Below are positions 1 through 10,466 of a DNA stretch of 64,000 bases, piece after piece; within the stretch, counting starts at the first letter, position 1, and each line of letters opens with the position of its first letter. The notes under the pieces are model-generated. The model did no database searches, was not told the DNA's origin, and saw only the letters and a list, made by a program, of their open reading frames with translations. Origin of the DNA: Moniliella sp. 'wahieum' (Eukaryota; Basidiomycota; Moniliellomycetes; Moniliellales; Moniliellaceae). Location: positions 124,001 through 188,000 of the forward strand of contig RSEE01000083.1 of NCBI GenBank assembly GCA_003971905.1. The letters run 5' to 3'. A program made the position numbers and the translations under genes.

Positions 1-320
1 CGTCGCCTCATCAGCCCCCCTCCCAACACGATCACCCCCTCAGGCCTCCGCGCCCCATCACCCTTTCCCAACCAAATCGGCCTCCGCGCGCCGCGCCCCC
101 AACCGTATTTTTTATTTTTTGGGCCCGCCGCCACCTTCTTGCCTCCCCCTCCCCGCCCGCTCGTCCTTCTTCCTACTCTCCCACCGCCTGGCATGAACGC
201 CTCTCTTTAGGGCGACCTTTGGATCCTGCATAGCTCTCGCTGCTGTATGTCCTAGCCCTCCACCTCCGTGCTGCGCCCTGATGTTCTGACTCTCTCACTT
301 TGTGGCACAGCTGCCTCAAC
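1..320. other. 5' flank of the first gene
   Basis: Pyrimidine-rich sequence with a T-rich stretch near 107-119 and no supportable gene. It probably holds the promoter and 5' leader of the gene that starts at 321. I see no clear TATA box. Confidence 0.4.
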
Positions 321-2369
321 ATGCCCCCCCCCATTCATACTGACTTCCACCCTGCCCCGGCCGATCGGCTGTCCTCGACACCCGAGGAGGCCCTGCTACC
401 TCCTTACGAACAGGTGGCCCGGTCTCCTGCCCCGATGTATCCCCCCAAATCTCGCCCACTCTACTCCTCTGTCGACATTCGATGGTCGGATATCTCCAAC
501 TCGGCTGCCGAGCGCAATGGCGTGGGCAGCCTGCGCGCTTTGGTCAACACAGTAGTCCCATTCACATTGTTACTCCTCCGCATCATCTCCTCCATTGTCG
601 TTTTACTGGTCCGCCTGGCTGGCCTGTCTCTTTCCCAATTGTTGGGAATCATTCATCAGACGTTGGCCAAGCTTGACAATGCGGATACGCCCGCTTTTGG
701 TCGTGGCCATCACCCCAGCGTCGATGGCGAGAGCATCTCCAGCTCGGAGACAGTGCCCCACTCCAGCCGCCGCCAACGCTTCCGCGCGGCCAGCTCATTA
801 GATGAGTCGATGAGTTTGCAACATTTACTTCGCTCCACCCGTTCTCGCGACGGAGTCTACATTCACCACCATCACCATCACCACAGTGGGTATGGACTCA
901 CGCCGGAAAGCGGACGCATGGCTGCCTCCGAGAGCGCCTTGGGTTTGTCGTTCGATTCTTCACCGGAGGATGAGCTCGAAGAGATGGATGATGATGACGA
1001 CTCGCGCGAAATGCTGGGCGCGGAAACCCCTCGCGGCCGCGTGAGTGAGCACGAAGAATCCCAAGATGCTTTCGCACGCAAACTAGCCCACATGGCCCTA
1101 CAGGCCCAGGCTCAGCTGGACCGCCGCTTGGCCCGGGGCGAGATTAGTGCGGATGGCACGATCACTGCATTGAGTCCGTCGGACTTGGACCCGGATTCAT
1201 CCGACGACTCGCCCATGGAGGGCGCAGGGACTACCCCTGCGCCGGAAGTCGTCTCGATCACTTCCACCGACCCGACCACGTCGCTGTCAAATGCCCCGAT
1301 GACTGTGCCCATGAACGGTGCCGTCACGCCGCATGCACTTCCGTCCGCCCTTGCCTCACCCTTGGGAACTGATGCTTCCAAGTGGGCCCTTCCTCTCGAC
1401 GAACTCTTGGCCCCTTCGTCGGTACCTCCCTCCCTCGGCCGGCGTTCCTCTGCGCCAGCTTCCATTCTTCGGCGCTCGATGGGGGGCAGTTCAAGGTCCG
1501 GCGGCAGTCCGGGCCTAGGCAACAGCGACTACGTACCGCCTTCGGAGGCAGAGTCGATGACGATCAATGACTCTCAACAAGGGTCCTCCAGCACAGGGCG
1601 GAGGATCAAGTTGGTAGAGCCCAACTGGGAGCCGTACGTCGAGTCCCATGTGCGCGCTCGGGCGCGCGTGCAACTCAATACGCTACTTCAGGCGGCCCGT
1701 GCGGAACGAGGCAGCAAATCAGCTCTGCGTTCGGATTTGCGAATGCACGCTCTCTCGGTTCATGCGGCACATACCAGCCAGCACGCTCAGTTGCACGCCC
1801 GCTCGCACACCCAAGCGCACAATCTTGCGTGCCAAGACCAAGCCTCGATCGCATCTGATAAGACCGAGACGGATAAGTTTGGTCCACTGCCCATGGAACG
1901 CATCCGGTCTTCTTCCGTTGCCTCGGCTGGCTCACTCGGCACGGCCTCCGTTTCGACGGCCACCTCGTCGTTGGCCCCGACGGAAGAGGAAGAAGAGACG
2001 CCGTCGTTGTACTTTGAAAGCCTCTACCCTGGCACGGCGGCTAGCAAGGATTGGGACTTCCGCAAAAAGCCGCAGAGTCAGGGTCCCCCCCTGGATGTGC
2101 TGGCCGACATGCTGTTCGATCCCATGAGTCCGTTGCCCATGGGCTCGGATTCGGTCGCCTCGACCGACCGCGCTCGCCGTCGTTCGTCCCGCCACGCTCA
2201 CCGCTCTGCTTCCTCGCGCATCCTTTCCCGCCCCGGAGCGGCGTCGGCGGTGCTGCAAGCCCGCACCGCGGGCATGTCCACCCTGACTAACCCACCGAGG
2301 GAGGACAGCCCGGAGCAAACCAGTCGGCACCGCCACCACCACCACGGCCGTCACCACCGTCGCCACTGA
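321..2369 (+). CDS. His-rich protein with one hydrophobic segment, function unknown
   Basis: I do not recognise this protein. The frame is open for 682 codons without a break, which is notable beside the broken genes around it. The first ATG of the frame is at 321; the frame is also open just upstream but has no ATG there. Near residues 75-115 there is a long hydrophobic stretch rich in Leu, Ile and Val that could span or lie along a membrane. Before it is an LPPY motif that fits the LPxY type bound by WW domains of Rsp5-like ubiquitin ligases (inference). The rest looks disordered: seven His in a row near residue 190, an acidic run after it (EEMDDDDD), many Ser/Pro, and a His/Arg-rich C-terminus. 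A membrane-anchored adaptor is possible, but nothing here proves a role. Confidence 0.75.
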   Translation: MPPPIHTDFHPAPADRLSSTPEEALLPPYEQVARSPAPMYPPKSRPLYSSVDIRWSDISNSAAERNGVGSLRALVNTVVPFTLLLLRIISSIVVLLVRLAGLSLSQLLGIIHQTLAKLDNADTPAFGRGHHPSVDGESISSSETVPHSSRRQRFRAASSLDESMSLQHLLRSTRSRDGVYIHHHHHHHSGYGLTPESGRMAASESALGLSFDSSPEDELEEMDDDDDSREMLGAETPRGRVSEHEESQDAFARKLAHMALQAQAQLDRRLARGEISADGTITALSPSDLDPDSSDDSPMEGAGTTPAPEVVSITSTDPTTSLSNAPMTVPMNGAVTPHALPSALASPLGTDASKWALPLDELLAPSSVPPSLGRRSSAPASILRRSMGGSSRSGGSPGLGNSDYVPPSEAESMTINDSQQGSSSTGRRIKLVEPNWEPYVESHVRARARVQLNTLLQAARAERGSKSALRSDLRMHALSVHAAHTSQHAQLHARSHTQAHNLACQDQASIASDKTETDKFGPLPMERIRSSSVASAGSLGTASVSTATSSLAPTEEEEETPSLYFESLYPGTAASKDWDFRKKPQSQGPPLDVLADMLFDPMSPLPMGSDSVASTDRARRRSSRHAHRSASSRILSRPGAASAVLQARTAGMSTLTNPPREDSPEQTSRHRHHHHGRHHRRH

Positions 2370-4216
2370 GTGGTTCCTTTCCATTTTTTTATACCCTCTC
2401 CCCTCTCACACTTGCCATGCATTGCGTACTACGTTGTTCTTCGTGCCATTTTAGGGGACTGCTTTGTGGTGTTGCTACCGTCAAAGCTAATTGTTCAACC
2501 TGTTTTACCCTCCTCCCCTCACCCTCCTCGCACCAGTCTCACCCTCCCATCCCCCTCCCCCAACCCCGCGTAAGTTTGCTGTATTGTATTACCGGGTGCA
2601 TTGCCCATTTGCCCACATTTGACCCGTATCAATCGACCCCTTTCTTTTTCTCTTTATCTTTAAAGGCTCTTTGCCTCTCCTTCGCGTGCATTACCCATGT
2701 GCTCGTTTTCCTGTAACTACGTGCGTTCTGGCTTCTTTGCACGCCCGGCCATGCGCTCCAACGAACCTTGCAATGCAACGTAACGCATAACGCACAACGC
2801 ACTTGACGCTGATACTGTGCCCGGCGCGAGATGCCGGTGGATCGTGCGCTAAGTACAGCAAGGGAGCGGCCCCAGGGAAGCTATCGATAACGAGAGTACT
2901 ACGGGAGTCTAGTAGCCGACGGAGTGGGTGGGCAAGAGCCCTTCGGCCACCTTTTCCTCACGTCGCGTCGCATCCGTATCGCTGCACCGTACGATTTCCG
3001 ACACGCCATCGAGGTCATCCGGTGTCGGGCCTGAGCCTGAGGCCCCGGAGGCTCCTATGGCGTCCTGTGCATCCTCTCTGGGCTCGTCCTACTTCTTTCG
3101 TCCTCCGTTGTGCCGCCGCCACCTGTCACACTGTCATGAGCACGTCCTTCTTGGTATACTTCACGTCACGCGTCACGTCTGAGATCTGACCTCAGACTGG
3201 TGAGTCGGTGTACCGGTGACCGGTGACCTCACTAGCCACTATAGTCACTGGCTTCCAGCATCAAGCTTCAGGCATCCTTTTGGGCCTTAGGTCCGATGTC
3301 GTGCGGCAACAAGGCTAGTGGGGGGGGACGGAGCACAGCCGCTTGGTACCAATGTCCAAGCGACGGCCATTCCCAGCCTTCCCCAACTCTCAGCCCTTAG
3401 TCATTCTGTAGCTGATCGCGACTGCAGCGTCGTGCTCTCGATCATAGTGATCAGGTCCGACTGTCAACGGACTGCCGAACAGGCCTGCTCTCTGGAGCAT
3501 CGCACTGAGAGAGCCACTTGCGCTCACGCTTACTTTAGTCACTGTACTGCCGAGCTGGTCTGTTCTCTGGAGCATCGCACTGAGAGAGCCACTGGTGCTC
3601 ACGCTTAGTTAGTCACTGTACCGCCGAGCTCTTAGTCAATGTACTGCCGAGCGGGTCTGCTCTCTGGTGCCTCCCTCAGAGAGACATGGGCTGACGCGTA
3701 GTCAGATATGGTCTGGTGCCTGGGACACAGCTGGGCTGTCAGGAGGACATGCCGTTGCGGTTATGCCGCTACTACGAAGTCCGATAGTTAGGCCGATGGC
3801 CGCGAGCTTGTCACTTGCACAACCCACGGTCAGGCAGTACACTGCTAGAGCCTGCCTTGCTGTGTCAACTCCTTTTATAATCAGGAAATGGTCAGGGAGG
3901 AGGTATAGCAACAGGTTCTGTGCCAAGGAATCTTGAGCTTGACCCCTCTTGCGTCCTTCCCCCTGACCATGGTGCTCATTGAGGGCAATGAAGCGTACCT
4001 AACGCGATGCATTTCTATGGCCTGGTCTCCATTCCCAAGTAGAACTTCGTCTTCCTGCTCGGTGCCAGGGCGAAGGTGGAGGTTGTGGTGGAGAGATGGG
4101 GAGTTGGCCAAGGTTACCCGTGATTGGAACTTTTGGGGTCGTGGGACATGTGACATGTGACTGACTGCGTTGCCGCATACTGGATGGAAACCCAATCTAG
4201 AGGCCAAGCATGCTTT
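2370..4216. other. Spacer with tandem repeats
   Basis: No coding region is supported here. The first 350 bases are pyrimidine-rich and look like 3' UTR of the first gene. Around 3160-3240 are repeated CGTCACG and CCGGTGA motifs that recur near 15880-16150. A tandem repeat lies at 3459-3705. The open frames in this stretch mostly reflect the repeat. Confidence 0.6.
3459..3705. repeat. Imperfect tandem repeat, about 75 bp, three copies
   Basis: Three successive copies begin near 3459, 3533 and 3627. Each has a stretch like CTGCCGAGC, then TCTGCTCTCTGG, then GAGAGAGCCACT or a variant, then a GCTCACGC-like end. Copies 1 and 2 are very close; copy 3 is more diverged and is preceded by a short partial duplication. 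Confidence 0.75.
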
Positions 4217-6646
4217 TTACGGCTTGGGGGGCGTGGACCGAACTGCGCGCCCGGCCCCGGCATGGAGCATCAACATCCGCTTGGCCGGACCCAACTCGTT
4301 GAGCAAGTCCATCCCTGCGCCCCGGGCGTAGGTCACTACGTCCCCCACGGCGCCCAGCACGGCCTTGCGCACCGGACTCTCGGCCTCGGCCACCCGGTCG
4401 GCCTCGGCGCCCATCCCGTGCCGCGGCAACGGCGGCGCACCACCCAGGCTGAACAACCAATGCAGGTGGTCCGCCGCACTGATCATCATTTGGTTGGCAG
4501 CGTAGCGCGCAGCCGGGTACGCCGCCAACGCCGTGCCGGACCCCACCTCCACCCCGTCCTGCCACCGCAGCAGTAAGCGTGGTGCTGAGCGCTTGGGCAT
4601 CTGCCAGGCCCAAGTTGAGACCTTGCCCCGCCAAAGGGTGCGTCGAATGTGCCGCATCGCCCACCAAGACCGTACGCGGTCGCGCTGCATTTTTGCCCGC
4701 TGCTTCCGGTGCGACACCGAGCATGCCCAGCGCTGTGGCCAGCAGGTCGGACGGCATGGGCCAGGGCAACTGAGAGTAGACTCGGCTCCGAAGCTGATCC
4801 AGCTTGCATCTCGTGCGCCGGCCCAGGCAACGACGACGGCGCGTACCGCAACGACGCACCCGTGTACGCGTCCACATGACGAACTTGCAGTGGGAAGCTG
4901 GCTACCGAGCGCGTTTCCACGCTCTGCACGGGCGGTGGCGCACAACCCACAGCTTCCCCCGGCGGGTAGGCCGGAAGCGAAGTCAATCCGCCCGCTTGCA
5001 CCACCGCTTCAGCAATCGCCGTCACAGCTGCCCGCCCGGCCTGGGCAGCGGCATCGCTATCGTCGTCGCCTTGGAGGTTTTGGAGAGTGGCATGACGGTG
5101 CTCAACCACCGCGGCTTGAAGGATAGGTTGCAGCAGGTCCCACGGTAACCGGAACGCTGCGCTGCGCTGACCAGCTCGGCCAACGGATCGACGGGCGTAG
5201 TGGCTTGCGTCGAGCGATTGATCCATTCCAGCGCAGCACAGATGGGAGGGGGTAAGGACCACACATCGATCCCGTATCCGGGGCCAGCTACACAGTCGAG
5301 CAGAGGGTAAGTACATAGAACGGAGAGAACAAACGCAAAAGATGGAAAGACAAAGAAGAAGAAGAAGAAAAGAAGAAGAAGAAGAAAATAAGAGAAGAAG
5401 AGAAGAAGAGAGAAAAAAAAGAAGAGAAGAAGAAGAAGAAGAAGAACGACGGGAGGAAGGCAATAGGTCCACTGGGCAGGAAGCGCTGCCACGCCGTGTG
5501 GCCCTGCAGACCGGCATGGGCATCCGTTGGGTCGGCGGGCTCGAGTCCAGTCCTCGGCAGGTACCCCCCAAATCCAGGGCGGCGGCGGCGGCAACACACA
5601 GTGCAAGGTCGCGACCAAGCCGCGGCGGTTGTACGCGTGACCAAATGCGCCGATTTGTGCGTATTTGCCCACGGGACCGCGCGGGCTGTCTGCGCCGACA
5701 AGGAGGCGCGTGGCGAGCTGTTGGGTTGGGGCGTCGTGGGTAGACAAGGTGAGAACAGGCCATTGGTCGACATGGGACGAAGGATGGGGCGGGAGCGGCA
5801 CCCCACTTGCCGTTCCAGCGTCATACGCCACAATGTCCGCCACCTTGGTCTTGTCCCGCACCTGCACCGTCACGTTCTCGGTGCCGAGGCGGGAAAGGTA
5901 GGCGAGCATGGCATGCTGCAGGTTGGCAATCTCGACGATAGGACAGCACGTGGGTGGGCTTCTTGGCCGGAACAGCCCAGGTAGCCGGATCGTCATCGGC
6001 CAAGTCGGCCGCATCAAAGTGCAGCTCCGTCCCGGCGGGCGCGCGCATCGGACACGTGCATGTCGGTCAGGGCGCGAATGCGGGACCACACCAGGTGGGG
6101 GGCCACGCCGATCGTCTCGAGCCAGGCCATGTTGGCCGCCGTGACACTGACCACGCGGTTGGACCAAGGGAGCTCGCCTGCGTCCGTTCCATCCTCCTGC
6201 ACGCGACGAGGGAAGCGGCGGAGCGGGTCGAGAGACGACGCCTCGAGCACCGTGATCCGCACCCCGGTGGGCGACTTGGACTGGATCAGGCCGTGCGCCA
6301 GGCCACAGGCCACGGCCAGGCCGGCGGGGCCGGCGCCGACAACAGCAATGTCTGTCTCGGCTCTTGGCAGCGGGGGGCGGGGGCGTCGGCGGACGGAGCG
6401 GCGGGCGACGGGGGCGGGGCGGAGCGGCCGTGGCGAGGCACGCGCGGACGGCAGGGCAGAAGCGCGCAGGAGCGGCGGCGCGGCCGCGTGGGCCGCGGCG
6501 GAGAGGCGGCGGCAGGGCGCGGGCGCATGGAGACGCAGCACACAGGCGGGGGGCGTGCGCGCGGTGCGCAGCGAGGCGCGCAGCACCGGGAGGGCATGTG
6601 GACGGGCGGAGGCACAAGGAGGACGCGGGCCGAGCGAGCCGAGCAT
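4217..6646 (-). CDS. COQ6: Ubiquinone biosynthesis FAD monooxygenase COQ6
   Basis: Coq6 is a flavin monooxygenase of the mitochondrial inner-membrane CoQ complex; it hydroxylates the ring of the coenzyme Q precursor at C5. The start at 6646 gives an Arg/Ala/Ser-rich N-terminus like a mitochondrial presequence. The first FAD motif VVGAGPAGLAVACG follows (about 6350-6300). Then come a middle part ending near YNRRGLVATLHC, the family motif TAWQRFLPSGPIAFLP (about 5500-5460), and the second FAD motif GDAAHSTHPLAGQGLNLG (about 4655-4600). The C-terminus ends at 4217. At least five frame switches are needed, so it is not readable as one ORF. A GAA/TTC-rich intron separates the FLP motif from the next exon (about 5290-5460). 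The stretch at about 4880-4690, before the second FAD motif, is hard to place and may hold another intron. The start lies 158 bp from that of divergent VPS16. Confidence 0.9.
5340..5452 (+). repeat. GAA-rich microsatellite in the COQ6 intron
   Basis: GAA/GAAAA units fill this stretch on the plus strand. On the COQ6 sense strand this is a long TTC polypyrimidine run placed just before the presumed 3' splice site. It interrupts the coding frame after the FLP motif. Confidence 0.8.
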
Positions 6647-6804
6647 GCCAGATGCACGGGAAGAGCGAGGGCCCTGTGTGGCCGATGGGCCGACTGGCAC
6701 TCGGACGCACCCGCCTGAAATGTTCACGCAGCCCGGCCAGCGCGCCTCGATCTGGGCGGCCGCCTTTAACGTTAACCCGCCTACGCCATCCACCCCCCCC
6801 CCCC
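6647..6804. promoter_or_regulatory. Divergent promoter between COQ6 and VPS16
   Basis: This 158-bp gap must serve both genes. It contains a palindromic TTAACGTTAA near 6769-6778 and a C-run just before the VPS16 ATG. No TATA box is evident. Confidence 0.55.
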
Positions 6805-9800
6805 ATGGCCGACGCCGCCTCCGCCTCCTTCGTCCGCGGCGGCGCGGGCGTGAATGCGGCGCAATGGGCCAACATGCAGGACGTGTTCTACGCGCAGACC
6901 ACCCAGTACCCTCCTCCCCTGGAGCATCACCACCCTCGCCGCCACCCGCGTCGCGCATGCGCCCCTGGCGGCCTCGTCGCCCTCGTCCGCGACCATCCGT
7001 CCTCGCCCCCGTCCTGCCCGGCCAGCCGACGCGCATGCAGATCAGCGTCTACACCTCCGCCGGCCAGCTCGTCGAGTCCCTCCCGTGGGACGCCAACCAC
7101 CGCATCGCCGCCGTCGCATTCACCTCCACCGAGGTCCTCGTCGTCGTCCGCTCCGACGGCGTCGTGCGTCTGTACCACCTCTTCACCCCGGCCCCGCTCT
7201 ATCCTGCTCCCCATCCGAGCCCGAGGATGCGCTGCCTGGCACAGAACCCGTCCCCGGCGCCGATCCCGCACCCACCCGCCCTGTCACGTCCAAGGCAACC
7301 CAGCACACGTACATGGTGTCGTACTCCTTATCCTCGGCGTGGCCCGCGGGCGAGTCGGTGGTCGATGCGCAGCTGGATGCGGCGAGTAACACCCTCGTCC
7401 TCCTCACCAGCACAGGCTCGTTCTATGGTTGGCGTCTGCCGGCCGATGCAATTGTCGATGCTCTGCACGACCCAGACGTGGGTGCGCCGCCTCACAGAAA
7501 CCCCAGCCAAGCCAAGGACGACCCCCGGCCCCTGACGCGTGGGCCTACCCCTACTGGCCTCGCAGCGATGCGGATCGCGGTGCCAGCTCTGGGTCCGAGG
7601 GCTCAATCTCGTCTTGGTCCATCGCACGCAACCCAGCTGGAGAGGAACAACCCCCCGATGTACTCGTTTCTCCTTCATGGAGCACTTCTTTGCTTCGCCT
7701 TTCTGGCTCGTATTCCCCAAGTTCCACCTCTGCGCCCGTGTACAGCCAGCCCTCGGTGGGCGGGTGCGACGATCTAAGGTTAGCCAATGGACCCTATCAT
7801 GCCGTCCGAGCATCACCCGATGGAAGTCTTCTCTCTCTCCTTCGCAACGACTGGACTGTCGAAGTGCTTTCTTCTGATCTGGCTCGTGGACTGAGCGAGT
7901 TTGACTTGACCCCTCTTATTTCCCTCGATCCTGCCGAGCAGCCCATTGTTGGACCCGAGGAAGCGCACGTGGCTCTCCGACAAGCTGGCATCAGCCAGTT
8001 TGAGTGGTGTGGCAACATGGTAGTCGCACTTGTGCTGGAAGCAACAGCGCAAATCCTCTTGGTCGGTCCCTTTGGTGAAACTGCCTCTTTCTCCTTCTCT
8101 CCCCATTTGCAGCCACACATCTTTACCGAACCTGACGGGCTCCGCGTCCTCTCACCCGATCGCATGGACATGGTAGCCATGGTAGATGGTAAGTATTTTT
8201 GCCCTGCTCTTTCTGTATTCGGCTTCACTAACACAAGGATGTATGTGCAGAGGGCACTTGTCATATCTTTCTGCCCGGTTCGACCCCCCGGGTGCGTTGC
8301 TTTATGAGAGTAGCGAGCTCTTCTACGGACCTTCACCGCCTTCGACGACCACGCCCACTCTGGGTTCGGTGTTGGCTCCGACGCCAAGGCTATCGCCACA
8401 GAGCGTGTCAAGCGCAAACCAGGGCCGACGCTTCCATCCGTGCAATTCAATCCATGCTGCCCGAGGCGGTTCAGGCGTGTTTGCAAGCCGCCGCGCACGC
8501 TTGGCCCGCCTCGTTGCAGAAACGTTTGCTTCGTGCGGCCGAGTTGGGACAAACTTTTGTCGATTCCGCTCCGCCCCGCTCGGCCGCAGCGCGGGTCCAC
8601 GATTGGACCAACGAGGATCCCACCCAGGGCCATGATGCGATGGCGCTCTTGTCCATTGCTCAGCAACTGCGTGTGCTCAACTCCCTTCACCGCCCTGATG
8701 TTGCCCTGGGCTTAACGTGGGAGCAATGGCACCACCCCTGGGCTGGTACACGGGGTACGATGGCTCGCCTGTCCGGTCGACGCCTGCATCGGTTGGCAGT
8801 CGCCTTGGCCCGGGCCGTGCCGGACGAGACGGAGCCAGCTCGCTTGATTGCTGCTACGGCGCAGCATTGGGCACGATGCATGATCGCTGCTGCGCCGACA
8901 GGGACAAGTGCAGCAGCCATTGCTTCTACTACGTCGGGCGAACCGCGCTGGGGCATCAGCAGCAGTCCGGCCGACCTAGCTTGACGGAAACGATCGCCGC
9001 ACGTTTCTCGGCGGAACAAGTGGGATCGAGTGCGCCGTTTGCTGCTCTGGCACGCTTGGCTGGACAGATGGGTCGGTTGGGCTTGGCACGCGCCTTGGTG
9101 CGTCGCGAGCCCAAGGCGGTGGCGCAGGTGAGCTTGTTGTTGGACATGGCCGATGCCAAGGGTGCGCTCAAGGTGGCGATCCATGCGGGAGATCCTGACT
9201 TGGTTCAACATGTGCTCCGCCAAGTTCGTCGTGCGACCAGCGTGGCGGGGCTGTTGGCCATCACATTGACAGCAGGCAACGTGGGAGTGCCCCATGTGTT
9301 TTCCAATACCACCCCTGTCACCAAATTGGCAACCGTCTCGGAGCAGGCCGAACCCGAAGTGACCCAGGTCACCCGTCTTCCTGTCGCCTCGGCCCTGCTG
9401 GAGGAGTATGCGCAAGCGGAGCACCCTGATATGCTGCGGGACCTGTTCTACCAAGACGATCGGCGGGTATCCATGGCGCTACTGTTGATCGACCAAGTTC
9501 TCGCGTCCCTCTGGGCCAGAGCGACACGGAAAGCTCACGAGGCGAGGCGGTGAGAGAGCGGGGCGAGCTGTTGAAGCAGGTCAAGGCGTTATTCCAGGAC
9601 GATCGGGAACGGCAGGCGGAAGCGCGTATGACCGACTCGGCAAGCAAACTGCTGACGGTCCAAGCAGCGCTGGAGCGGGAGCTACGGAGCGAGAGCGCGA
9701 CAGCCATTCCCCTTGGTGGGGAAGAGTGTGTACGACACAATGGCTATTCTCTACCTTGCACACACACGGCGCGCGCGGAGAGAGTAGGATCGACAATGGG

Positions 9801-10086
9801 AGTTCCACCGCCCGCTCGGCGCGTTTGGCCATCGACGTCTTTACCGCCCAACGCGACTGGACCGGACTGGCTAACTGGGCCTTGCATTCGCGCCGTACGC
9901 CTGCCTGTGGCTATACGCCCGTGGTGATCGCCTTGCTACGCCGGCCAGACGGACGACCTGATGGCGATCATCGATGCGGTGCCCGAGCGCGAGCGCGACA
10001 CCCTGATGGCGGCGTTTGCAGCGCATGCCGCCGCAGTTTTCCGAGGTATGGAGCAGCTGTTTGCTCGGATCGAGGAACGCATGTAG
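6805..10086 (+). CDS. VPS16: Vacuolar sorting protein VPS16 (HOPS/CORVET core)
   Basis: Vps16 is a core subunit of the HOPS and CORVET tethers that drive fusion at endosomes and the vacuole. The N-terminal part has the family pattern: GGLVALVRD, then RMQISVYTSAGQLVESLPWD, then DGVVRLYHLF, a beta-propeller. Next come FEWCGNMVV and LVGPFGET repeats and the DGLRVLSPD motif. After an intron (8189-8250) the Vps16 C-terminal alpha-solenoid follows: LPEAVQACLQAAAH, TLRVLN-like, EPKAVAQVSLLLDMAD and DLFYQDDRRVS. The end, at 10086, is read in a short frame ending EQLFARIEERM. About 1070 codons, somewhat longer than yeast Vps16 (798 aa). Several frame switches occur, for example near 7000, 8300, 9550 and 9950. 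Confidence 0.92.
8189..8250 (+). other. Intron in VPS16 (62 nt)
   Basis: Starts GTAAGT, has a CACTAAC branch site about 20 nt before the TGCAG end, and joins VD to EGTCHIF in frame. Confidence 0.9.
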
Positions 10087-10466
10087 CTCGCCCTGGCCGG
10101 GGGCCGTGGACTTGGAATGGACGGTGGATGGGCGGGATAGATCCCCAGACTCGACTACGAGCCCACTGTCTCCCGTAGCCGGCGGGATGCTTTCCTTCGC
10201 TCTTGAAATGTAGGCCTCAATTGAGGACGTTGAGGCCGCGTTAATTTGTTCCACTCAAATTTCTTCCTGGCCATCGCGGCCGACTGCGGCTCAGCCTGAG
10301 CACATTACACACTTTAATTGATTTAATCGTTCCTCAGTACACGGTGTACTCAGTGAGTACTCAGTAATCGATAATCGATCATCATTGCTGAGCCGACGAG
10401 CAGACTAGATCATTAATCCTTTCCCCCTCCACCTCCTCCTCCGTCTCCTCCTCCTCCTCTCCTGCC
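10087..10466. other. Spacer between VPS16 and MDL1
   Basis: Holds no gene. Around 10330-10385 there is a cluster of short palindromes (GAGTACTC, ATCGAT repeated), then a CTC-rich tract to the MDL1 start that likely is its promoter and leader. Confidence 0.5.

Noticed and set aside
6060-7535. Plus-strand open frame of 491 codons bridging COQ6 and VPS16
   Set aside because: It runs antisense through COQ6 and crosses the shared promoter; only its last part overlaps true VPS16 coding, and partly in another frame.
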